DNA of 35,948 bases, from contig JBCCGO010000005.1 of the NCBI GenBank assembly GCA_039029235.1, positions 1 through 35,948 on the forward strand. The letters are read 5' to 3'. This DNA is from JBCBRR01 sp039029235 (GTDB taxonomy: Bacteria > Bacteroidota > Bacteroidia > Cytophagales > Amoebophilaceae). The translations under genes were made by a program, and so were the position numbers. The first letter of the stretch is position 1; each line of letters starts with the position of its first letter. Shown piece by piece: positions 1 to 7,344 of the stretch. Below the pieces are notes generated by a model. That model saw only the letters and a list, made by a program, of their open reading frames with translations, was not told the DNA's origin and did not search any database.

Positions 1-250
1 CCCTACTGCTGCTACACATGCTTGAAAGACCTTGCGATAGGCATCGACAGGTAACTCAAATTTACCATCTCGCCCGTGCTTAAGAAAAATCTCTAGCGGG
101 GCGCAGTGACCGTGCTTGAGTAGCTCTGCGTCGCTGAGTTGGGTAGGTCTACTAGATAGAAACGGAGGGAAAGTTCTTGGCTGCCCCAGACGCGATGGTT
201 GTAGTAATCCTGGAGGGTAGTCTGGTAGGGATAGGGAGCGCGCGCGCCAT
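1..250 (-). pseudogene. Rpn/YhgA-like (Transposase_31) fragment, frameshifted and cut by window edge
   Basis: Reading leftwards, one frame gives PYPYQTTLQDYYNHR, then LRFYLVDLPN. The adjacent frame then gives LSDAELLKHGHCAPLEIFLK and continues open to position 1. This matches the middle and C-terminal pattern of Rpn/YhgA proteins (PD-(D/E)XK recombination-promoting nucleases, Pfam Transposase_31), in which a Pro-Tyr-Pro-Tyr motif precedes an LxDExLxxH...LExxLKH motif. The two frames join through a +1 shift near 135-150. The N-terminal catalytic half is absent: at about 250 the sequence changes abruptly into the leader of a toxin gene. I read this as a broken gene created by rearrangement. The family call is from motif memory and is moderately sure. 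Confidence 0.55.
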
Positions 251-523
251 CGCTGGTCCGCTAGTTGGTGGTAGCGTCAAGGCCCCAGGAAATGACTAGT
301 CTAGAGAGCTCGTTGCGGTTGCGCTCACCATGGCCCCCGGGCTCTCAGGGGTAGCTAGGGTGGCGTCTGGGCTGCAGCTTGTAAGCAGCCATACTATAAA
401 TAATATTCTGGCCGCGCTTCGCTGGCCCTGGGTGTAGCAATTAGTTAGTTTAACGTTCCTAGTATTCATCGCTCTAATGGTTTGGGGGCTGTTACAAGGT
501 TTCGCTAATCGTCTCTTTTGCAA
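251..523 (-). pseudogene. Truncated second copy of the toxin-gene leader (signal peptide region)
   Basis: The 75 residues are nearly the same as the N-terminus of the intact toxin at 2568-5327: same CYTQGQRSAARILF stretch, same hydrophobic IVWLLTS core, same TATSSLD motif. The codon after SSLD is TAG (296-298) where the intact gene has CGG, so translation stops at once. Similarity continues to about 251 and then ends at a junction with an Rpn-like fragment. The equivalent ATG is at 467-469 and a TTG lies at 523. The upstream promoter-like element is still present. A leader-only peptide might be made, but this is best treated as a broken duplicate. Confidence 0.75.
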
Positions 524-973
524 GCTAAATCTACTTCGTTAAAGTTGCAAAATAATAAGCCAGCGCTTCTAGACTAAAGTCTAATCTCAAGTCAAATATA
601 GTAAAGCTTCTCTGCAAGCCTAGGTTCTCACCTAGTGGGCTAGCATTGCTACCTAAAATGCGAGCCCTTGCTCGAGGAAAGCTCACGGCGCTAGGCTGCG
701 CTAAGAAAAAAGGCTCACTGGCTCTTCTTTTCTACTTGCAAACATACAACAATAGATATTCCCAACAAATGCAAGTGCTCAGCTAGTGCGCTAAGGATGC
801 TGGCTTACCCCCTGCTTCTTGATTATAGCTTCAAGTACATACTCCTGAGCTTCGCTGTACAGATCTAACCTCAGTCTGCTGTTACCTAAAGCTATTGCCT
901 CATTGGTGTAGAGATGTAGAGTGGCTTGCTACTCACAGGCCTCCTGTCAGTGTCAGCAATAACCAAACAGCTC
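524..973. other. Gene-free spacer with promoter, repeat end and a small coding remnant
   Basis: The right-hand end of the toxin-leader repeat occupies up to 677. On the minus strand 791-928 is open for 45 codons, contains LYSEAQEYVLEAIIKKQG and ends in TAG, but has no ATG and no recognisable family. It may be the tail of an eroded gene downstream of the immunity gene. No tRNA or insertion-sequence end was seen. Confidence 0.4.
593..618 (-). promoter_or_regulatory. Bacteroidota-type promoter upstream of the truncated toxin leader
   Basis: On the minus strand a TTG (616-618) is followed, after a 15-base spacer, by TATATTTG (593-600), matching the TAnnTTTG -7 box used by Bacteroidota. The same -7 box and an aligned TTG occur upstream of the intact toxin copy, where the spacer is 17 bases, which suggests function. 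The spacer is shorter than the usual 19-21. Confidence 0.5.
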
Positions 974-1312
974 TTATGCTATCTTAGGAAGAGTAAGGTT
1001 AATTAAGGGATCAAAATTTGTCTTCCAAATATCTAGTTCAAATAATTTACCTTCATCATCTACATTCAAAGATACTAGTACTACTACGCCATCTTCATCT
1101 GTGAGAGCATGCTCACTTATTTGTGCGCCAAACAAACGTTCTTTTCTTGTCATACCATCCGGAAGCAATAATAAGCTTCCCATTCCTCCATCGTTCATTG
1201 GCTGAACTAATAAGTTATGATGCCAATCTGGTGGGAAATTTACCGCAGCTTTCTGAACCAACAATTTAAGAAGCTGCATTTCATTGTGAGATGGTTTTCT
1301 AGCCAACTCCAT
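974..1312 (-). CDS. Candidate immunity protein (DUF6984-like)
   Basis: A 112-residue protein from the ATG at 1310-1312. A longer reading would need a TTG at 1324. Conserved-looking features are the LVQPMNDGGMGSL motif, then RKERLFGAQISE, then TDEDGVVVLVSLNVDDEGKL ending in FELDIWKTNF. This pattern resembles DUF6984-type proteins, small acidic proteins often found next to polymorphic toxins; the family name is from memory. No signal peptide or membrane segment is visible, as expected for a cytoplasmic immunity factor. The start lies inside the 3' end of the preceding toxin tip (14-base overlap), so the pair is probably translationally coupled. Inferred role: neutralising the toxin domain encoded at 1299-1895. 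Confidence 0.7.
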   Translation of the reverse strand: MELARKPSHNEMQLLKLLVQKAAVNFPPDWHHNLLVQPMNDGGMGSLLLLPDGMTRKERLFGAQISEHALTDEDGVVVLVSLNVDDEGKLFELDIWKTNFDPLINLTLPKIA

Positions 1313-1895
1313 GAATTCTACCAATATTTATTGTCCCATCTTTGAGCTTGAAAGCAGTGTATTGGATTCTTTTCCCTGCAACTTCAATTACTTGGTTGAA
1401 AGGCTTTCCTGGAGCTATCTGAGATGAAGCACTAGTAAAGTGAGCCTCAATTGCTGACTTTACTACCGCCCTGTTCAATCCAAGAATATCTGTGTGTCGA
1501 AATGTGTGGTTAATTTGATTACTATCCTTGCCAAATTGTACTGTAAACTTCCCAGCCTTAGCTGCCTCACCCACCTTCTCAGCAGCTTGTGCTGCCTGGG
1601 TGCCAGTCACTACTGCTTGCTGCTCTGCCTGTACCACTCTCACGACAGCTTTCCCTTTCTGAGCAGTAGCTGCTGCCTCTCCCAACTGCTCAACGGCCTG
1701 CCCTGCTTTAGCAACCCACCCCAGACCTTGTGCTCCTTTGCTAACTGCCTTGACAATCTCTGCACCATAGAGCAACTGGGCCAACTTCCCACCCATACGC
1801 CCCACCATCCTGCCTTGAGAGAGATGGTAGTGCTCTGCATCAGCGAAGCGGCAGCGTAGATCCTCCCGCCGTTCTACCTCCTTCACTGCCTGCAT
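1299..1895 (-). CDS. Orphan polymorphic-toxin C-terminal cassette
   Basis: A 198-residue ORF with no leader. The first ~80 residues (MQAVKEVERREDLRCRF through EQLGEAAATAQKG) are nearly identical to the pre-toxin segment of the intact toxin at 2568-5327, in which its first Met is an internal residue. After a short Ala/Val/Gln-rich linker comes a different tip, with a FGKDSNQINHTFRHTDI motif followed by GKPFNQVIEV, RIQYTAFKLKDG and TINIGRIHGVG. That pattern resembles polymorphic-toxin tips of the Ntox35-like kind, but this is tentative. The parent-like frame extends upstream to 1984, where a TAA and a break in similarity occur. No signal peptide is present. It is most likely a silent tip, made usable by recombination into the full-length gene. 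Low-level expression from the internal ATG would explain keeping the immunity gene. Confidence 0.75.
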   Translation of the reverse strand: MQAVKEVERREDLRCRFADAEHYHLSQGRMVGRMGGKLAQLLYGAEIVKAVSKGAQGLGWVAKAGQAVEQLGEAAATAQKGKAVVRVVQAEQQAVVTGTQAAQAAEKVGEAAKAGKFTVQFGKDSNQINHTFRHTDILGLNRAVVKSAIEAHFTSASSQIAPGKPFNQVIEVAGKRIQYTAFKLKDGTINIGRIHGVG

Positions 1896-1984
1896 GCGCG
1901 CTTGATACTCTTCGCTACTTTCCCAGGCCTGCTGTCTTTGATCACTCAGCGCCTCCCAGAATTGCTTTAAGTTAACATATCCTT
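1651..1984 (-). repeat. 334-bp direct repeat, copy 1 (pre-toxin segment of orphan cassette)
   Basis: Aligned without gaps to 2860-3193 at a constant offset of 1209 bases, with only scattered substitutions. The right edge falls at TTAACATATCCTT, after which the two copies are unrelated. It provides the homology needed to splice the orphan tip into the full-length toxin. Confidence 0.9.
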
Positions 1985-1999
1985 ATTGCTCGTGAGATT

Positions 2000-2025
2000 G
2001 GCGCACAAGCGAGGGCGCTTGCGCC
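2000..2025. other. Imperfect inverted repeat at the cassette boundary
   Basis: Left arm 2000-2011 and right arm 2016-2025 can pair over 10 bp with a two-base CA bulge and a 4-base loop. There is no T tract on either side, so it is not a standard terminator. It sits 15 bp outside the point where the orphan cassette loses similarity to the full-length toxin gene. Confidence 0.45.
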
Positions 2026-2154
2026 AGGTGGGGGCACCTTTCAAAGGATTTACATGACACTAGACTACCACAAAACAAACATGTACTGGGCAATCAGAAG
2101 CCTCGCTACTTCAAGACTTACTTATGTAGAACGCTGTCTACAGACAACGAGGTA

Positions 2155-2571
2155 TCAGCGATCCTCGTCGTTACCATCCTCTTGGGCTTTTGTTTTCCCC
2201 TTGACTCTTACTGCATCAGGAAAAGCAGGGAGTATTCTAGGCGCGGGGTATTTCCCCTCCCGTTGCGCTTTATTTTCTGAATCCATAGTTTCTTGCTCTT
2301 TATTAGCGGCATCCGCCACTTGCTCATAACTTACTATAGTGACAAAAAAGTCTAGCTTTTCTGTGTCAAGATTAATTTGGGAAATTTTAGCAAACTCTCG
2401 CTCATACTCTTTAGTGATAGGCACGTCGTAGCCAATCAGGTCATCTTGTAGGAGATTTTGTAATGGCTCTATTAATGAATGATGTAATGGAGCTTCTATC
2501 ACTAATGCGTCTCCAGGATCTTTTTCAAATCCATAGAGCATTAAACATAAGTTATTTTTCATAATCGTCAT
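2155..2571 (-). CDS. Candidate immunity protein for the E3-type toxin, with a toxin-linker tail
   Basis: A 138-residue protein. Its ATG overlaps the TGA of the toxin gene (ATGA, 2568-2571), a classic toxin/immunity coupling; a second ATG lies three codons in. The first ~90 residues are acidic, with an LCLMLYGFEKDPGD start and a DTEKLDFFVTIVSYEQ end. They loosely recall the colicin E3/cloacin immunity family (about 85 residues, WFDK near the start and a strand-rich acidic end), but sequence alone does not prove this. The C-terminal ~30 residues contain LPAFPDAVRVKGKT, almost the same as LPAFPDAVKVRGKT just before the toxin tip of the neighbouring gene. The immunity gene therefore seems fused in frame to a scrap of another toxin cassette. 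No signal peptide or membrane segment. Confidence 0.65.
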   Translation of the reverse strand: MTIMKNNLCLMLYGFEKDPGDALVIEAPLHHSLIEPLQNLLQDDLIGYDVPITKEYEREFAKISQINLDTEKLDFFVTIVSYEQVADAANKEQETMDSENKAQREGKYPAPRILPAFPDAVRVKGKTKAQEDGNDEDR

Positions 2572-5327
2572 CTCTCAATTTTTCTGGTGGCTTTAACTGG
2601 CTTTAATTGCTCTCCTGTGTGGGGACAGAATTCTCCCAGGTGCCTACCTGTTTTTTTACTGTATCGCTCTACAGAACCATGTTGATAGTCCCATTCGTAA
2701 ATATGCCTTCTATTCTCGTATCTACCTCGAATTTTGTGGTATCCTGGAATTCTTGTCTTCCCTCTGACTTTTACTGCATCAGGGAAAGCAGGGAGACTTT
2801 GAAGAGAAGGTATGAATCTCACACCACCCAAGAGGGATTGCTGTCTACCTGCAGCGGCTTCCCCTTTCTGAGCGGTAGCTGCTGCCTCTCCCAGCTGCTC
2901 AACGGTCTGCCCTGCTTTAGCAACCCACCCCAGACCTTGCGCTCCTTTGCTAACTACCTTGACAATCTCTGCCCCATAGAGCAACTGGGCCAACTCCCCA
3001 CCCATACGTCCCACCATCCTGCCTTGAGAGAGATGGTAGTGTTCTGCATCAGCGAAGCGGCAGCGCAGATCCTCCCGCCGTTCTACCTCCTTCACTGCCT
3101 GCATGCGCGCTTGATACTCTTCGCTACTTTCCCAGGCCTGCTGTCTTTGATCACTCAGCGCCTCCCAGAATTGTTTTAAGTTAACATATCCTTCTTGGAA
3201 CCCTACCTTGTCTTCCCACTTTACAAAGGATTCTATGCCTTTGACTGCTAGGTCAACTAGCCCTAAAATCGCTTTCCCTGTATCATGAATACTTTCTCCA
3301 AAGCCTTGTATGCTCGCTACGGCTCTTCGTGTTCCGCTAGGCGTATCAGAGCGGCCTAGCGTAGCACGCAAGGGCTGGAGCATACTTTTTTTGATAGTAG
3401 CTGCTGCTTCTTGGTGTTGCTGAGCAGCTTGATGCGCCTTCTTGTCATATATCCCCTGTTCTGCTGCCCCTAGTGCTGAAAGACTGCAAGCAGCTGACTG
3501 CTTTTCTGATTTTTCGCGTAATGCTACTGCCTCTATGCCTAGCTGTAACCCTCTCTGGTAAAAGGGGTGGCTTTGGAAATTGACTAGCGTCTCTTGATAA
3601 CGACTTTGTAGCTCTTTATTATCCGGATTTTCTTGAAGGCTAGCCTTTGTCGTTGATAGCTCTGTTTGCAAATCATTGAAGAGGCTGTCTTCTTGACAAG
3701 CTTGTATGTGCTGGTCTATCTCTTTTTGTAAAGCATCTCGATCGGGTAGCTGGATGGTAAGGCCTGGATGAGGGCTGATGAGAGGCTGTATGCTGGGATC
3801 AGTTGCTGATGGTCTCTCAGGATCTGGATCTCTACCGTCTGCTATACACTCAAGGCGAGTCCTAATAACTTCACGTTGAAATGCTATATTCATAGGATCT
3901 AGGCTCCTAGCGTCTTCTGTAGGCGAGGATGCTCTATCCGCTGCAGGCGTAGCTCTAAGATCTGAGCTCCCAGGAGCTCCAGACAAGAGGTCATGAGCAG
4001 CTAAAAGCGTATTAGCTACCTGAACTGGGTGCTCACCTACTATAGGAGCGAGAGCCCTAGCAGCTGCAAGCGTAGCTCCAAGATCTGAACTCCCACCTCC
4101 AGAAAAGAGGGAATTCGCAGCTGTAGGAGGCGTGCTACCTCTAAAACCTGAGCTCCTGCCTCCTATAGACGAGGGACCTCTAAGATCTGAGCCCCCAGGA
4201 GCTCCAGACAAGAGGTCATGGGCAGCTAAAAGCGTATTAGCTACCTGAACTGGGTGCTCACCTACTATAGGAGCGAGAGCCCTAGCAGCTGCAGGCGTAG
4301 CTCCAAGATCTGAGCTCCCACCTCCAGACAAGAGGGAATTCGCAGCTGTAGGAGGCGTGCTACCTCTAAAACCTGAGCTCCTGCCTCCTATAGACGGGGT
4401 ACCTCCAAGATCTGAGCTCCCAGGGACTCCAGAAAAGAGGGAATTCGTAGCTGTAGGAGGCGTGCTACCTCCAAGAACTGAGCTACCGCCTCCTATAGAC
4501 GAGGGGCCGCTAGTAAATGCAGGCGTGAAGTGGCTTCCCCGATTGATTCCTGTCCAAGAATCGGGAGGTCTATGGCCTGAGCCTATACCCCTAGGCGCCA
4601 TGTTACTATTCCATGTACGTTCAAACTGCTCATCGCTAGCATGAAGCATGTAGTATCTCCAATCGCGTTCTGACCACGAGTCATAACCTGAGCTTCCGCC
4701 TCCTATTTCGAAAGAAAAACTAACATTATTCCCCCCTCCCTTCAATCCTAACTCTCCCACATAGACAACTTCCCCCAGCGTGGGGAGCACCTTCCCACCT
4801 AGTACATGAATCTGGCGTTGGCTCTGCCAGCTAGGGTATTGGCTCAGCACTTCTAGGCTACTCGCGACATCTTCTCCCAAACTACACACGACAGGCAGCA
4901 ATGACTGACGAGAAGAAGCGCCTATCCGAGAAGATACCTCAGCGCGCCACTGATCTCGTTCGTAATAAAAACGCACTTGCTCGCCACCTCGGGCTTGGAA
5001 AGACAAGTTCCGACCAACGGGGCTGGCTTCGATGGAAGTTCTTCGTAGATCACGTCGCTGATATGGAACAGCTTCCTGGCTCATGCGCTGCTGAAGTGTG
5101 CTCTCCAACGCTGGTCCGATAGCTGGTGGTAGCGTCAGGGCTCCAGGAGCTGACCGGTCTAGAGAACTCGTTGCCGTCGCGCTCGCCATGGCTCTCCCGC
5201 CCTCAGGGGCGGCTAGCGTAATATCTGGGCTGTAGCTTGTGAGTAGCCATACTATAAATAATATCCTGGCCGCGCTTCGCTGGCCCTGGGTGTAGCAATT
5301 AGTTAGCTTAACGTTCCTAGTATTCAT
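2568..5327 (-). CDS. Polymorphic toxin with colicin E3-type ribosomal RNase tip
   Basis: 919 residues from the ATG at 5325-5327. A TTG at 5381 would add 18 residues, but TTG starts are rare in Bacteroidota and the ATG gives a normal basic N-terminus. Order: signal peptide with hydrophobic core ILFIVWLLTS; an exported globular region to about residue 210; a Gly/Ser/Pro-rich region (about 230-460) with a 75-residue tandem repeat; a helical Gln/Ala/Glu-rich region; a pre-toxin segment (about 720-850) shared with the orphan cassette; and the tip. The tip has IYEWDYQHGSVERY and HLGEF.P.TGEQLK, matching the colicin E3 cytotoxic domain. The E3 catalytic Asp, His, Glu and Arg align with D880, H883, E887 and R915. 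E3 cleaves 16S rRNA in the decoding site (A1493/G1494). The stop overlaps the immunity gene. No pore-forming or TonB/Tol domain was seen. The delivery route is unknown. Confidence 0.85.
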   Translation of the reverse strand: MNTRNVKLTNCYTQGQRSAARILFIVWLLTSYSPDITLAAPEGGRAMASATATSSLDRSAPGALTLPPAIGPALESTLQQRMSQEAVPYQRRDLRRTSIEASPVGRNLSFQARGGEQVRFYYERDQWRAEVSSRIGASSRQSLLPVVCSLGEDVASSLEVLSQYPSWQSQRQIHVLGGKVLPTLGEVVYVGELGLKGGGNNVSFSFEIGGGSSGYDSWSERDWRYYMLHASDEQFERTWNSNMAPRGIGSGHRPPDSWTGINRGSHFTPAFTSGPSSIGGGSSVLGGSTPPTATNSLFSGVPGSSDLGGTPSIGGRSSGFRGSTPPTAANSLLSGGGSSDLGATPAAARALAPIVGEHPVQVANTLLAAHDLLSGAPGGSDLRGPSSIGGRSSGFRGSTPPTAANSLFSGGGSSDLGATLAAARALAPIVGEHPVQVANTLLAAHDLLSGAPGSSDLRATPAADRASSPTEDARSLDPMNIAFQREVIRTRLECIADGRDPDPERPSATDPSIQPLISPHPGLTIQLPDRDALQKEIDQHIQACQEDSLFNDLQTELSTTKASLQENPDNKELQSRYQETLVNFQSHPFYQRGLQLGIEAVALREKSEKQSAACSLSALGAAEQGIYDKKAHQAAQQHQEAAATIKKSMLQPLRATLGRSDTPSGTRRAVASIQGFGESIHDTGKAILGLVDLAVKGIESFVKWEDKVGFQEGYVNLKQFWEALSDQRQQAWESSEEYQARMQAVKEVERREDLRCRFADAEHYHLSQGRMVGRMGGELAQLLYGAEIVKVVSKGAQGLGWVAKAGQTVEQLGEAAATAQKGEAAAGRQQSLLGGVRFIPSLQSLPAFPDAVKVRGKTRIPGYHKIRGRYENRRHIYEWDYQHGSVERYSKKTGRHLGEFCPHTGEQLKPVKATRKIER
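2860..3193 (-). repeat. 334-bp direct repeat, copy 2 (pre-toxin segment of full-length toxin)
   Basis: Partner of 1651-1984. It encodes the residues immediately before the variable toxin tip, so a crossover here would replace the E3-type tip with the orphan tip and its immunity gene in one step. Confidence 0.9.
3953..4402 (-). repeat. Tandem repeat, two 225-bp units (75 codons), inside the toxin gene
   Basis: The two units differ at a few bases. Each encodes an STPPTAANSL block, a GGGSSDLGAT block, an AAARALAPIVGEHPVQVAN block and an LLAAHDLLSGAPG block. A third, shorter relative (about 4403-4500) lacks the GEHPVQ part. The length is a multiple of three, so copy-number change keeps the frame and alters only linker length. 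Confidence 0.9.
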
Positions 5328-5538
5328 CGCTCTAATGGTTTGGGGGCTGTTACAAGGGTTCACTAATCGTCTCTTCTGCAAGCTAAATTTACTTTATTTA
5401 AAGTTCCAAACTAATCAGCTAACGCTCCTAGCTTAAGTTTAGTTTCAGGCCAAATATAGCAATAGAACTTCTCTGCAAGCCTAGGTTCTCACCTAGTGGG
5501 CTAGCATTGCTACCTAAAATGCGAGCCCTTGCTCGAGG
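5109..5538 (-). repeat. 430-bp direct repeat, copy 2 (promoter, leader and 5' coding region of intact toxin)
   Basis: Partner of 251-677. A short related motif, CTACCTAAA.TGCGAG followed by CTTGCTC, occurs a third time near 5651-5680, so part of the upstream element is itself repeated. Confidence 0.85.
5451..5478 (-). promoter_or_regulatory. Bacteroidota-type promoter of the toxin operon
   Basis: TTG (5476-5478), a 17-base spacer, then TATATTTG (5451-5458) on the minus strand, an exact match to TAnnTTTG. Transcription would begin near 5443, leaving a leader of about 115 bases before the ATG at 5327. The same elements lie upstream of the truncated leader copy. Confidence 0.6.
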
Positions 5539-5918
5539 TCGGTTCATGGTGTCAGGGGAAATACTCACTGGTTAACCGCCTCTGTCTCTAAAAATAATTC
5601 CCTAAATTTTTCCGACAGATACAAGCTCCCGTCTAGCCAGGTAGGACTTCTACCTAAAGTGCGAGTGCTTGCTCAAGGAATACAGCAAGGGAGACACGAA
5701 GCAAGGCTAGGCATAGCTAGGACTATGCCCAGTCAGCTACCGCCGGGCGTAGCGGTAGTCGAGCAAGCCACGGGGCTCAGCCAGCAAGCGACTGTCATAG
5801 GCTACTCATACGTTTGCTGAGCTATAGTGTACTGTTGCCTTTGCTTAGCGCTTTATTACTGCTTGGAGCCTCTTTCTACGAAAGTAGGGCTTACGCATCG
5901 GCTTGCCAGGTTCGGCCT
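5539..5918. other. Gene-free spacer between toxin island and rluD
   Basis: Contains the third copy of the short CTACCTAAA motif (about 5651) and two small hairpins: GCATAG/CTATGC and CTACCGC/GCGGTAG (about 5735-5757). Neither is followed by a T run. No ORF with a recognisable product. Confidence 0.5.
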
Positions 5919-6950
5919 CTAGTGGCCCTGGGTATAGGCTTCCCATCTATTGAGGACGGTCTGAAAATCTGGGGGTAGGGGTTCTTCAAAATGCATGGGC
6001 TGCTGGGTGACCGGATGTATAAATCCTAGTGCCTGGGCATGCAGGGCTTGGCGAGGTAGGAGACGCAAACAATGCGCTACAAAGGTTTTGTAGGTAGCAA
6101 AACGGGGTCCTTTGACAATCTGGTTGCCTCCATAGCTGGTATCGCCAAATATAGGATGGCCTAGGTATTGCATATGGGCCCGGATCTGGTGGGTACGTCC
6201 GGTGGCTAAGGTGCACTTGACGAGTGAAACGTAGTGTAGTTTTTTGACTACCTGATAGTACGTAATGGTTCGCTTCCCTTGTGTAGGATCTTTGTAGGGA
6301 GCTACTATGTGGCGATTTTGGAGGCTTCTGGCTAGGTTTACGTCTATCGTGCCGGCTGCAGGCTCAGGCACTCCCCAGACTAGGGCATAGTAGGTTCGTT
6401 CTATGGAATGGTCATAAAATTGTTTGGCCAGGGCGATGAGGCTCTCTTCTGTTTTGGCAATGACCAGCAGTCCTGAGGTATCTTTATCGATGCGGTGGAC
6501 TAGGCCAGGCCTGCCCTCATTGTTGGCTGCAGTGGGCAGGTGTCTGAAATGGTAGACTAGGGCATTGACTAGGGTGCCTGTCCAGTTGTTATGGCCTGGA
6601 TGTACTACCATGCCTGCGGGTTTGTTGACGACGAGTAGCGACGCGTCTTCATGCACGATGGAGAGCGGAATTCTTTCGGGCAGTACTTCGTGCGCGCGGG
6701 GGGGTGTTGGGAGTACGACTTTGATTTTGTCGTAAGGCCTGACCTTGTAGTTGGCTTTGGTAGGCTGTTGGTTGACGAGGATGAGCTGGTTCTCGATAGC
6801 TAGCTGAATCTTGCTACGGGTAGTATGGGGCAACCGGTCTGTGAGAAACTTATCAATCCGATTGGCTGCTTGGCCAGGATCTACGGTAAGGTTATGAGGC
6901 TCAAAAAGGCTCTCTGGTAGGGTTTGGGCGGGGTTATGGTCATTGGCCAT
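5919..6950 (-). CDS. rluD: RluD-family 23S rRNA pseudouridine synthase
   Basis: 343 residues from an ATG at 6950, close to the usual length. An N-terminal S4 RNA-binding domain (about 25-80, RIDKFLTDRLP start) is followed by the catalytic domain. The family motif RPGLVHRIDKDTSGLLV holds the catalytic aspartate at D155. Other RluA/RluD landmarks are LLVVNKPAGMVVHPG (about 105-119) and GRTHQIRAHMQYLGHPIFGD. RluD makes the pseudouridines in helix 69 of 23S rRNA; in Bacteroidota the single long S4-bearing copy is normally named rluD. It is transcribed away from tyrS with a 394-bp gap and ends 380 bp from the toxin island. RluD rather than RluC is a judgement from length and domain make-up. Confidence 0.9.
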   Translation of the reverse strand: MANDHNPAQTLPESLFEPHNLTVDPGQAANRIDKFLTDRLPHTTRSKIQLAIENQLILVNQQPTKANYKVRPYDKIKVVLPTPPRAHEVLPERIPLSIVHEDASLLVVNKPAGMVVHPGHNNWTGTLVNALVYHFRHLPTAANNEGRPGLVHRIDKDTSGLLVIAKTEESLIALAKQFYDHSIERTYYALVWGVPEPAAGTIDVNLARSLQNRHIVAPYKDPTQGKRTITYYQVVKKLHYVSLVKCTLATGRTHQIRAHMQYLGHPIFGDTSYGGNQIVKGPRFATYKTFVAHCLRLLPRQALHAQALGFIHPVTQQPMHFEEPLPPDFQTVLNRWEAYTQGH

Positions 6951-7344
6951 GGCTTTGGTGGCGTTTTTAAGGGGTGATAGTACTAGCCAATGCCTGGCTG
7001 ATGGGAACTTCCCTAAGCTAATACAAGCTATATTTGTATGGAAGTCTGCCTAGACGGCGATGCAACAGTAGGTCTCTTCTTAGTCCTGCAAGTTTATCTT
7101 CGCCGCCTGCTAGCGCTGGCATGGTAGCTAATCCTGCTGGCTTAGCGCATCTGGCTAAGATAGGTATTCTCCATGACTTTTTGTTGCACTCGTGCTGGCT
7201 CTGGTGTACGCTGGTTATGGTCTTATGTTTGGTCAGCAGTGGAATGGCTTTCGGGCTGATAGCAGTCTTAAGGAGTGATACCAACGCTTGCCTGGGCGGG
7301 CTATCTCTCATAAAGGCACTCAATGCACTCTAGATCAATGGGCT
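6951..7344. other. Intergenic region between divergent rluD and tyrS, with a promoter-like box
   Basis: TATATTTG at 7029-7036 (plus strand) matches the Bacteroidota -7 box and would give tyrS a leader of roughly 300 bases. No clear -33 TTG is present. The open frames across this stretch on both strands lack family features and are treated as chance. Confidence 0.4.

Larger units (their letters stand above)
251..677 (-). repeat. 427-bp direct repeat, copy 1 (toxin promoter, leader and 5' coding region)
   Basis: Matches 5109-5538 with scattered substitutions and a few short indels. The shared block covers the first roughly 90 codons, the 5' untranslated region, the TATATTTG promoter box and an upstream stretch ending in GCTCGAGG. 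Both edges are sharp. It is a candidate substrate for homologous recombination between the two toxin loci. Confidence 0.85.

Noticed and set aside
2054..2329. Plus-strand 91-codon ORF
   Set aside because: Antisense to the immunity gene at 2155-2571, which has coupling evidence.
5700..5800. CRISPR-like or insertion-sequence end repeats in the spacer
   Set aside because: Only small isolated hairpins and one short shared motif; no regular spacing, no terminal inverted repeats and no transposase frame.
7018..7333. Open frames of about 100 codons on both strands upstream of tyrS
   Set aside because: They overlap each other, begin at or beside a promoter-like box, show no family pattern, and one overlaps the 5' end of the longer tyrS frame.
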